Shown here: one piece after another, positions 7,980 through 16,600 of the stretch
How the letters are laid out: each line of letters opens with the position of its first letter
Position numbering within the stretch: position 1 is the first letter of the stretch
DNA from: Polyangium sp. 15x6
GTDB lineage: Bacteria > Myxococcota_A > Polyangia > Polyangiales > Polyangiaceae
Assembly: GCF_029960785.1 (NCBI RefSeq)
Contig: NZ_JASBQE010000060.1
Location: forward strand, 1 to 64,000
Direction of reading: 5' to 3'
Length of the DNA stretch: 64,000 bases
Translations under genes and position numbers: made by a program
Notes under the pieces: model-generated
Told to the model about the DNA's origin: nothing
Database searches by the model: none
Seen by the model: only the letters and a program-made list of their open reading frames with translations

Positions 7980-9811
7980 TCGGCCGCCTCGGCATCCGCG
8001 CGAAGCTCATCATCGCGTCGGTCGTCCTCATGCTCGTCGCGGGCTTCGCGATCGAGCGCTTCGGCACCCGCTCGCTCGAAGCGCTCATGATCGAGCGCAC
8101 GATGGTGCAGCTCACGGGCGAGCTTCGCCTCTGCGAGGACATCGTCCGCCGCCGCTGCGAGGCCGCCCCGTGCGCCGAGGGCGCCACGCTCGACGCGCTC
8201 GCCGACGAGCTCGGCGCGCTCTCCGGCGGACGCGTCACGCTCATCGTCCCGGGCGGCGCCGTGCTCGGCGACTCCGAGCTCACGCCGGACGAAGTCTCGC
8301 GGACCGAGAACCACGCCTCGCGTGAGGAGATCGCTTCCGCGCTCGCGACCGGCACGGGCAGCGCGTTCCGCTACAGCGGCACCCTCGGCCAGCGCATGAT
8401 CTACGCCGCGCGCCGCTACCCGAGGCCCGAGCATGGCGTCTCCGTCGTGCGCATCGCCGTACCGCTCACGGGCGTCGACGCCGCCATCGGGAGCGCGCGC
8501 CTCTTCTTGCTCGTGGGCATCGCCGTCGCGATCGCCGCGGCCGTGGCGATGAGCGCGTTCGGCACGTACCTGCTCACGCGCCCCGTCCGCAGCTTGACCG
8601 AGGCCGCGCTGGCGATGGCCGGCGGCAACCTCGCGATCCACGCGCCCGCGCAGGGCACCGACGAGACCGCGCAGCTCGGCCGCGCCTTGAACCGCCTCTC
8701 GAGCGAGCTCCTCGCGGCGATCGAAGAGCTCCGCGACGAGCGTGATCTCCTCGCCTCGATCCTCGACGGCATGAACGAGGGCGTGCTCGTCACCGACGGC
8801 GACGCGCGGATCGTCCTCGCGAACCGCGCGCTGCGCGGCATGACACTCGTCGGCGAAGGCACGATCGGCAAGAGCGTGATCGAGGTCATCCGCAACGCCT
8901 CGCTCCAGGAGGCGCTCGATCGCGCCGCCGCGAGCAGCGAGGCCGTCGTGCGCGAGGTCGAGCTCTCGGGCTTGCTCCCGCGCAAGCTCCTCGTGCGCGT
9001 CTCCAAGCTCCCGAGCCGCAAGGATCGTGATCGTCAGACCACCAACGATCGCGGCCTCATCGCCGTCTTCCACGACGTCACGGACCTCCGGCGCCTGGAG
9101 ACGATCCGCACCGACTTCGTGGCGAACGTCTCGCACGAGCTCCGCACCCCGGTCACGGCCATCAGCACCGCGGCCGAGACCCTCCTCGCCGGCGCGCTCG
9201 CCGAGCCCGAGGAAGCCGCCGAGTTCGTCGACGTCATCGATCGTCACGCCAAGCGCCTGCGGCAGCTCGTCGACGACTTGCTCGATCTCTCGAAGATCGA
9301 GAGCAAGAACTACCGCTTGAAGCTCGTCGAGCAGGACGTGACTCCCGCCGTCACGCACGTCGCGCGGCTGCTCGACGAGGCTGCGCGGCGCCGCAAGGTC
9401 GAGCTTCGCATCGAGCGGCCCGAGGGCCCGCTGCCCGCGCGCATCGATCGCCGCGCCATGGAGCAGGTCCTCATGAACCTGTGCGACAACGCCACGAAGT
9501 ACGCCGGCGAGGGCGCGCACGTCGTCGTCGCTGCGCGCCCGAAGGCCGGCGGCGGCGTCGAGATCAGCGTCAAGGACGACGGCCCCGGCATCCCGCCGGC
9601 GCACCTCGGCCGCATTTTCGAGCGCTTCTACCGCGTCGACGCGGGCCGCTCGCGCGACCTCGGAGGCACGGGCCTCGGCCTCAGTATCGTCAAGCACCTC
9701 GTGGAGCTGATGAACGGCACGATCGACGTCGAGAGCCAGCTCGGAAAAGGCTCGACGTTCACCGTGCGGCTCCCGCCCACGGGTGAACGGGCGTCGCGCG
9801 ACCGCATCTAG
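7976..9811 (+). CDS. phoR: Phosphate sensor histidine kinase
   Basis: 611 residues. Order of parts: membrane helix at about residues 12-30; extracytoplasmic region ~30-165; second membrane helix ~168-195; HAMP-like linker to ~245; PAS domain ~250-365 ([20 protein letters not shown]); HisKA with phosphoacceptor His387 in [11 protein letters not shown]; then HATPase with N-box Asn505 in [10 protein letters not shown] and G-boxes DDGPGIPP and [10 protein letters not shown]. It starts 4 bases inside phoB, so the pair is translationally coupled. The extracytoplasmic segment is larger than in E. coli PhoR and more like PhoR of Bacillus type. The stimulus is inferred from the neighbours. Confidence 0.92.
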   Translation: MIGRLGIRAKLIIASVVLMLVAGFAIERFGTRSLEALMIERTMVQLTGELRLCEDIVRRRCEAAPCAEGATLDALADELGALSGGRVTLIVPGGAVLGDSELTPDEVSRTENHASREEIASALATGTGSAFRYSGTLGQRMIYAARRYPRPEHGVSVVRIAVPLTGVDAAIGSARLFLLVGIAVAIAAAVAMSAFGTYLLTRPVRSLTEAALAMAGGNLAIHAPAQGTDETAQLGRALNRLSSELLAAIEELRDERDLLASILDGMNEGVLVTDGDARIVLANRALRGMTLVGEGTIGKSVIEVIRNASLQEALDRAAASSEAVVREVELSGLLPRKLLVRVSKLPSRKDRDRQTTNDRGLIAVFHDVTDLRRLETIRTDFVANVSHELRTPVTAISTAAETLLAGALAEPEEAAEFVDVIDRHAKRLRQLVDDLLDLSKIESKNYRLKLVEQDVTPAVTHVARLLDEAARRRKVELRIERPEGPLPARIDRRAMEQVLMNLCDNATKYAGEGAHVVVAARPKAGGGVEISVKDDGPGIPPAHLGRIFERFYRVDAGRSRDLGGTGLGLSIVKHLVELMNGTIDVESQLGKGSTFTVRLPPTGERASRDRI

Positions 9812-9824
9812 CTTTCACGCAGAA

Positions 9825-9849
9825 CAAAAAGCATCCGTTCGGGCTTTTG
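9825..9849. terminator. Weak hairpin between phoR and phoD
   Basis: CAAAAAGC (9825-9832) can pair with GCTTTTG (9843-9849), with one bulged A and a ~10-base loop. It is AT-rich for this genome and stands in the 69-base gap after phoR. It might attenuate read-through or end phoBR transcription, but the stem is weak. Confidence 0.3.
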
Positions 9850-9880
9850 CTGCGCCCCCCGGCTCTGGCACATTTCGATC

Positions 9881-12061
9881 ATGCTGAGCCGTAGAAGCTT
9901 CCTTCGCGCAACCGTCGTCACCGTCGGCGCCGCCTTCGTTCCTGGATGCGGCGGCGATGACTCGAACCCCGCGGGCAATCGCGAGCTCGTGGACGGGAAG
10001 GCATATTTCCCGCAATCCGTCGCCTCGGGGGATCCGCGCCCCGAGAGCGTCGTCGTCTGGACGCGCGTCGTCGACGGCGAAAAGGCGGGCTGGGACCTCG
10101 ACATCGAGCTCGAGGTCGCGCTCGACGCCGCATTCACGAAGCCCGTCTCCGGGCCCACCAAGCTCCGCGCCCTCGCCGCCTACGACAACTGCGTCAAGGC
10201 GCGCATCGTCGGCGACCCCGGCAAGACCTACTACTATCGATTCGTCTACGAGCGCGGCGGGATCCATTACGTCTCCCGCGTCGGCCGCACGAAGACGGCG
10301 CCCGCGGAGGACGCGGACGTGCCGGTGCGCTTCGCCTTCGTCTCCTGCCAGGACTTTGTCGGACGGTATTACAACACCCTCCTCGCGCTGGGGAACGAGG
10401 AGCTCGATTTCGTGGTGCACCTCGGCGATTACATTTACGAGACCACGGGCGACCCCTCGTTCCAGACGCCGGACGACGCGCGCAAGGTCGTCTTCCACGA
10501 CCCCGCCTCGGCGATCGAGCTCGGGGCGAACGGCGAAGAGAAATTCTACGCGGCGAAATCGCTCGACAACTACCGCGATCTCTACCGCACCTATCGCTCC
10601 GACCCTGCGCTCCAGGCCATTCACGAAAAGTTCCCGATGATCCCGACCTGGGACGATCACGAGTTCTCGAACGACTGCTGGGGCGCGAACGGCAATTACC
10701 TGAGCGGCCGCGCGAGCGAGCTCGACGTCGCGCGCCGGAAGGCCGCGAACCAGGCCTGGTTCGAGTACCAGCCCGTCGATTATGCCGACGACCCCGACTT
10801 CAAGTACGACCCGGCCGCCGATTACCCGAACGACATCCGCATCTATCGTGATTTCACGTTCGGCAAGCACATCCACCTGGTCGTGACCGACCTCCGGAGC
10901 TACCGGCCCGATCACCTGATCGCCGAGGACGCCTTCCCCGGCGCGGTCATCTTCGACCAGGCCACGCTCACGGCCTCGCCCGGCGGCTTGCCCGGCCCCA
11001 CGATCGCCACGCCCTACGTCGACATCGAGACGTACGCGGGCGGCCTTTACAAGGACGTCCTCTCGCAAGCCGCAATGGCCGCGGAGTACGACGCCACGAA
11101 GGTCACGGGCAACGTGAGCGTCGATTACATCAACGCCGTCGTCGCGCAGATCAACGGCGGCGCGAATCCGCCCGAGCCGCCCATCCCGACCATCGACCCG
11201 ACGGGCCTATCGCGGGGCCTCTCGTATTTCGACCTCAACAAGGTCAGCTTCTACGCGCAGATCGGCACGCGTTATTTCGTCCACAAGGACGCGTTCGACG
11301 TCTTCAGCACGCTCCGCTACGCCGCGGATCCCAAGACCCAGGACGTCATGGGCGAGGCGCAGGAGGCCTGGTTCCTCGAGACGCTCACGGGCTCCACGAA
11401 GACGTGGAAGGTATGGGCGAACGAGTTCAACATCGTCCCGGTCCAGGTCGATCTGCGGCAGGTCGTGGGCATTCCGGCGAACGTGCAGCGCCGCTTCTAC
11501 ATGGGCGTCGAGGGCTGGGACGGTTTCCGCGACAAACGCAACGAGCTGCTCGGCAAGATCGGCGGGCTCGGCAACGTCGTCGCATTGACCGGCGATTTGC
11601 ACACGTTCATGGTCGGCACGCCCTGGGCCGAGCAGGATCCCGCGAAAAAGATCGTCGAATTCATGACGGGCGCCGTCTCCTCGACGCCCTTCCGCGACGA
11701 GCTGAGCTCGCAGGTGAAGTCCGATCCGGTCCTGAGCCAGATCCCCGCGGCCCCGCTGCTCGCGCTCCAGATCGACGACCTCGTGCTCGACACCGAGACG
11801 AAGGTGAACCCGCACCTCGCCCATTCGGAGAGCAACACGCACGGTTATGCAATCGCCGAGGTGAGCGCCGAGGAGATCGTCGTGACCCTGCACTCGGTCT
11901 CCGGGAAGGAAGTCACCACGAGTTACGCCGGCAAGGCGGCCGATTTCGTGGCCAAGATGCAAAAGGCGCGCTTCAAGACGGTGGCTGGAGGGAATGACCT
12001 CTTCAAGGAGATCGACGGCGCGTGGAAGCGCTGGGATCCGGAAACGCTCATGTGGACCTGA
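9881..12061 (+). CDS. phoD: Tat-exported PhoD-family alkaline phosphatase/phosphodiesterase
   Basis: 726 residues. The N-terminus has a twin-arginine motif (SRRSFLRA) followed by a lipobox-like VPGC with Cys23, so it is likely a Tat-dependent lipoprotein or periplasmic enzyme. An N-terminal Ig-like domain (FPQSVASGDPRPESVVVWTR) precedes the metallophosphatase core, with conserved VHLGDYIYE, TWDDHEFSND and TGDLHTFMVG. PhoD releases phosphate from organic esters using Fe/Ca. Location after phoBR fits control by phosphate starvation, although no Pho box is visible in the 69-base gap. The protein is longer than many PhoD (about 500-580 residues) because of insertions between residues ~330 and 480. 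Confidence 0.93.
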   Translation: MLSRRSFLRATVVTVGAAFVPGCGGDDSNPAGNRELVDGKAYFPQSVASGDPRPESVVVWTRVVDGEKAGWDLDIELEVALDAAFTKPVSGPTKLRALAAYDNCVKARIVGDPGKTYYYRFVYERGGIHYVSRVGRTKTAPAEDADVPVRFAFVSCQDFVGRYYNTLLALGNEELDFVVHLGDYIYETTGDPSFQTPDDARKVVFHDPASAIELGANGEEKFYAAKSLDNYRDLYRTYRSDPALQAIHEKFPMIPTWDDHEFSNDCWGANGNYLSGRASELDVARRKAANQAWFEYQPVDYADDPDFKYDPAADYPNDIRIYRDFTFGKHIHLVVTDLRSYRPDHLIAEDAFPGAVIFDQATLTASPGGLPGPTIATPYVDIETYAGGLYKDVLSQAAMAAEYDATKVTGNVSVDYINAVVAQINGGANPPEPPIPTIDPTGLSRGLSYFDLNKVSFYAQIGTRYFVHKDAFDVFSTLRYAADPKTQDVMGEAQEAWFLETLTGSTKTWKVWANEFNIVPVQVDLRQVVGIPANVQRRFYMGVEGWDGFRDKRNELLGKIGGLGNVVALTGDLHTFMVGTPWAEQDPAKKIVEFMTGAVSSTPFRDELSSQVKSDPVLSQIPAAPLLALQIDDLVLDTETKVNPHLAHSESNTHGYAIAEVSAEEIVVTLHSVSGKEVTTSYAGKAADFVAKMQKARFKTVAGGNDLFKEIDGAWKRWDPETLMWT

Positions 12062-12072
12062 TCCCGCTCCCG

Positions 12073-13080
12073 TCAGCCGCCGCCGCTGACCCCGGACCCG
12101 GCCTCGAAGCACGCCGACTCGACGCTCGCGTGCCAGGGGTGCTCCGGCCGGAGCTTCTCGCATCGTTCGCGCGTGGGGAAGCAGAAGTACGATCGGTACG
12201 ACTGCCATGCTCCCAGGTTCGAGTAATCCTTCTTCATCGCGTAACAGTGGACCCGAGGGGCCGCTGAGCAAGTCCCGATCTCTTCCGGGCGGCCCCCCCG
12301 AAAGCGGACCTCGTCCATCAGCTCCTCGCGGCCGGAGGCGCAGGCCTTCTCGCTCGGGTAGCACTCGTTGGGGCTCAGCTCCTTGGGGTCGGACGGCCCG
12401 GCGAGGCAGTGCCACGGCCCTGTGTGCGTGCTCGGATGCGGCTTGTCTTTGGGCCGGCACGAGACGGACGCGTCCAGCCAGTCCGGGGGGTCGGACATCG
12501 ACGACCAGATGTTGACCTTCAGCGCCGGCCATTCCCCCGCGGCTCGCTTGATCTCCGCCCTGGCCTGCGTCGCGGACGGAGCCCGCAAGAGGAGCCGGAA
12601 GCGCGCGCTCTCCTCCTCCCGCGGCGCGGACGCGGTCGCCGTGCGCGCCTCTCCGCTGCCCACGGTGAGCAGCTCGACCTCGTCGCGGCCCCAGCGGCCC
12701 CAGAGAGCTCTGGCCAGGTTGTCCCACCCGTTCCCCTCATGACGCACGGTGGACACCTCCCCATCGTGACGCACCACCAGGCAGGTGCCGCCCGGCTCGC
12801 TGATGCAGCCATGAACAGGCCGTCCGGCTGAGATCCGGCGAGCCAGCCCGGCACGCGCACGCGCCTCGCAGGAGGCTGCATCGTCGCCCTCGCGGCAACG
12901 GCTGCTGGCTTTGGAGCCGTGCCAGTGCCGCAGGAGGACGGTGTCGCCCTGGAGGCTCTCCCAGAAGCCGCGCACCGTCTGATCATTGCAGTCCGCCACC
13001 GAGCGCGGGCTCGGCGTCGCGCAGGCGCACAGCGCGAGAACCATGGTGAACGGAGCGGCACGGGCGCCGATGGGGCTCAT
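12073..13080 (-). CDS. Cys-containing lipoprotein of unknown function
   Basis: 335 residues. A short signal peptide ends in a lipobox LCAC (acylated Cys20). The mature part is rich in Cys and Trp and has no fold I recognise; segments include HDGEVSTVRHEG and WIRS-like Trp-rich pieces (WPALKVNIWSS, PPDWLDASVSC). The C-terminus (CYAMKKDYSNLGAWQSYRSY, CEKLRPEHPWHASVESACF) recalls small Cys-rich repeats seen in secreted myxobacterial proteins. It converges on phoD with an 11-base gap and begins the accessory stretch that separates phoBRD from pst-phoU. No function proposed. Confidence 0.8.
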   Translation of the reverse strand: MSPIGARAAPFTMVLALCACATPSPRSVADCNDQTVRGFWESLQGDTVLLRHWHGSKASSRCREGDDAASCEARARAGLARRISAGRPVHGCISEPGGTCLVVRHDGEVSTVRHEGNGWDNLARALWGRWGRDEVELLTVGSGEARTATASAPREEESARFRLLLRAPSATQARAEIKRAAGEWPALKVNIWSSMSDPPDWLDASVSCRPKDKPHPSTHTGPWHCLAGPSDPKELSPNECYPSEKACASGREELMDEVRFRGGRPEEIGTCSAAPRVHCYAMKKDYSNLGAWQSYRSYFCFPTRERCEKLRPEHPWHASVESACFEAGSGVSGGG

Positions 13081-13676
13081 GCAGCCTTCCCGATCCGCCA
13101 GGCATCACGCATCTGCCAGCCAACGAAAGCACCTCCGCGCAGTGGCGTCAAAGGCCTCGGTGTGCTGGCGTCTCACGGGATGTCATGGGGTCTGCCGCGA
13201 TATCTGTCCTCGGAGATGAGCCCGGACACGCGGCCTCCTCGGTCGACGCCGCGTGTTCCGCCGCCGGACAGGTGACATCGCCGGGCGAGGGCGCGTGGGA
13301 GGACGCCCGAAAGGCGACGCTCGCCCGGATGCGGGTCGGTCCTGGGGCGGAACACGGTCCGTCGACGGTCGACGGCCCGTGTTCGGCAGCTCGACAAGCT
13401 CGGTCCACAGCCCCTCAGCGAACTTCGCGGCGTGAACTTCCTCCGGGAACGCGCGATGGCCACTGTTTCCCTGCAAGGCGTCTCCCGGGCAGGGCGGCGC
13501 CTCCTGTTTGGGCACGCTCCGAGCATCCGTCGCCGCGGAGACTTGTCCTCCCGGGGGGAAACATGCGCGGGGGAGACCACTCCGTGCATGTCGCGCGCAT
13601 GAGAGCGCTGGCCCCAGCAGATCTGCTTCTATGCCGTCGAAGTTTGCACGCCTGGACGTGACAGGAGACGGCTCGG
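13081..13676. other. 596-base gap without a supported gene
   Basis: Several reading frames cross it but show no start with a ribosome binding site or protein-like composition. It contains a near-perfect 35-base palindrome at 13350-13384, a partial copy of one of its arms at 13241-13262, and the AGGAG ribosome binding site (13663-13667) of the next gene. This is probably the regulatory region of the large defence-like gene. Confidence 0.6.
13350..13384. promoter_or_regulatory. 35-base palindrome upstream of the STAND gene
   Basis: GAACACGG-T-CCGTCGAC and GTCGACGG-C-CCGTGTTC are inverted copies around a single central G; 16 of 17 positions pair. A similar half (GGTCGACGcCgCGTGTTC) recurs at 13241-13258. 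The one-base centre makes an RNA hairpin poor but a dimeric-protein operator plausible. It lies about 300 bases before the start at 13677. Function inferred only from symmetry and location. Confidence 0.4.
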
Positions 13677-16600
13677 ATGGTTTGTTTGGGCTGGAACGAC
13701 GAGCTCGGGGGTGCGCTCATGGACGGCGGCATTCATGCTCTGAAAGGCTTCATCTACCAGGCGACCGTCATCCTCGACGTGCTCCTGCCGCACTTCGCGG
13801 CACACCCGGGTGCGCGGGCGCGCCCCGAGGGGGCGGACGATCTGGTGCTCGAGTGGAGCGAGAACGGCCGCCAGCGATGCGAGTACATCCAGATCAAGAA
13901 GCCGAGCGAGGACGACAGCGGCCACCTCAAGCTCGAGCCCTGGAACCTCAGGAAGGTCACGCAGACGCTGCTACCAGACGCGATCGTGCATCTGCGCGGC
14001 AACGAGCACGTGCAGCGCTGGATCTTGGGAGACGACGTCGAGCCCGAGGTACGGGCGCTCGTGGACGCAGGGCTCGATGCACCGACCCTCGCGCTGCACG
14101 CGTACCTCCACACGGTCCATCTCCTTGCGCGCGAGGACTCCAGCGTGACGGCGGAGCTTTCGCCGAAGGGCCGACAATCCGTCGGCCAGTGGCGGTTTGA
14201 TCCAGAGCCCGGCGCCACTCCGGAGGACGCGCTCGGGAAGATGGTAGCGGCCTTCGGCGCACGCGTGGGCCCGCTCGGTGCGACAGCGGAGAAAATCCAG
14301 CGCTACGAGGAACTCGTCCGCGAGCATCACCGCGACCTCCCCGAGTTGCTCTCTCGGATCCGCACACGGAGCACGTTCGGGCGTGACGACGAGGTGCGCG
14401 CTCGCGTGTGTGTTGAGCTCGCGCAGACCTATCCGATCTCCCGGGAGCGCATCGTCGACACGGTCTTCGGCAACATGCGGATGTTCGTCGACGATGTGGC
14501 CGTGCGCCGCGGGACCTGGATCGACCGTGACGCACTCGATGCGCTGGTGGCGCGGGTGTGGCCGGAGATGATGCCCCTGCGCGAACCGCCGCCGTTGCCG
14601 GTTCCGTACATCGAGCGGCAAGAGCTGGTCGACAAGATCCTGAGCGCGATGCCTTGCCGGGCGCTGGAGGTCGTGGGCGTGGCGGGCTCGGGAAAGACGA
14701 GCCTGGCGCGGGCCGTGTACGATCACGTGAAGCGCTCGGCCGCGGACGTGGACGTGGTTTATGCCGAGGTGCGACGGGATCGAACGCTGCGTGAAGTGCT
14801 CACGGGGTTATCGTTTCACCTGCGAAAGCGCGGGGGGGCGGGCCCGCGAGATGCGGCGATGCGATCGGGCATCACCGAGGAAGAGCGCGTGCGCGAGGTC
14901 GCGCGCGCTCTCGGCGAAGTTCAAGAAAATACGTTGGTCCTCGTGGACCTGGCGCAAGGCGACTGTGACGATGAGTTCGCGCGGCTCCTCTCGATTTTCT
15001 TGCAGGCCGGGCCGCTGGAACGCTGCACGTTCGTGATCTTCGGACAGGAGAGCGCGCTGCGAGGTCTCACCTCGCTCGAGCGAGAGCTGGCCGGCATCCC
15101 GGTGAGGATCGAGCAGATCGGGTTCCAGTTCGAAGAGTTCGCGAAGCTGGTGGACCACTTCCACGGGAACATGGCCCGCGAGCGGCTGTGGAACGTGTAC
15201 CAGCGCGCAGCCGCTGGGCGCGTGGCTGGCCTCTTCGCGCGGCTCGCGTACGACCTCGCGCGGGCGACCTCGATCGAGAGCATGGAGCGGATCGTCGCAG
15301 CGCCACCGGAGCAGATGGTCCCGCGTGCGCAGCGAGAGCGCATCGATCGCCTCGCGCCCGCGCTACGCCCCGCGGCCGACAAGCTCGCCTGCCTGTTCCT
15401 GCCGTTTCGCCCGACGGAGGCGATGGACGTCTTTCCGGAGGATCGAATCAAGGCCGCGATCGACAAGCTCCTCGACCTCGGGCTGCTGCATCATCACGAC
15501 GCCGAGCGGCTGGAGATGCACGAGACGGTGCGTCGCAGCGTAGAGGACGACATGCCGGTGACGCGCCGCCGGGAGGCCCATGGAGCGCTGGCGGCCTGGT
15601 ATGGGCAACAGGGGAAGCAGCTGGCGGAGATTCACCATCTGGACTGCGCCGGGCGGCAGGAGGAGGCGCACCGCAAGGCACGCGAGGCGTTCCTAGCGGG
15701 ACAGCACGCGTATGCGCTGATGGACTACGTGGCCGAGCGCCGGCTCGTCACGGGCGCGGAGCTTGCGGACGCGCTGCTTCAGGGGACGCTGCCGGAGCAT
15801 GCGTACCTGATCCCGCGTCTCCTGCGGCGCTTGGGAGACGCAGGCACGGGAGAGATGCTGATGGCCGGGCTTCGTGCGCAGGCGGGCCGGTTCGATACGG
15901 AGTATCAGTGGGCGTGGTGGATGGTGGAGTCCATCCTGGCCTGCGATCCGGGGCGTCTGCACGACCTTACGGTTTTCGGTCTCAAGGCACCGCGAAGAGA
16001 AGACGGGCGCCCGTCAACCCGGCGATTCAAGTACATCACGCAAGGCGCGCAGCGGGGCGAGGCGCGGGTCGATGCGCGAATGCTTGCGATCTTCGATGCA
16101 CAGGACGACGTGATGAAATGGGAGTTGCTTGAACTCCTGGTGCTCGATCCGCGGCGAGAGGTGCTGCAGAAGGTGCTCCCGTTCGTAGAGACGCATAAGC
16201 GCCCGCGGGAGGACCGGGGGAGCTATGTGGCCAGGAAGGGGCCGCCAATTTTACTGCCGCTACGCAACCGGGAGGAGATTATTGCGTTTTTGGGAGCGAT
16301 TCCCCTACCGGATACGAACGCCATGCTGGCCGCTCGTTCTCCGTTACTTGGAAGCTTAGCCGCGCTCGTTTGGGCGCGACGTGGCGACCTACGGAAAGCA
16401 TGTGTCGAAGTCCTCGAAGGTGATCAGGACGATGACATCACCAAGGAAAATGCTTTACGCGTCCTGACATTTCTGGCTGAACCACGCGTCGCCGAATTCG
16501 CAGATCGGTATAGAGACCACACCTCACGGATTCGATTTGCAATCCAGTTCATAGCCGCTGCATGTCCCTTCTTCTTCGACTCGAAGGTCTTCGAGCATCG

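Noticed and set aside
13185-13661. Several overlapping frames in the gap before the STAND gene
   Set aside because: Arg/Pro/Ser-rich on all strands, none with a ribosome binding site or domain.
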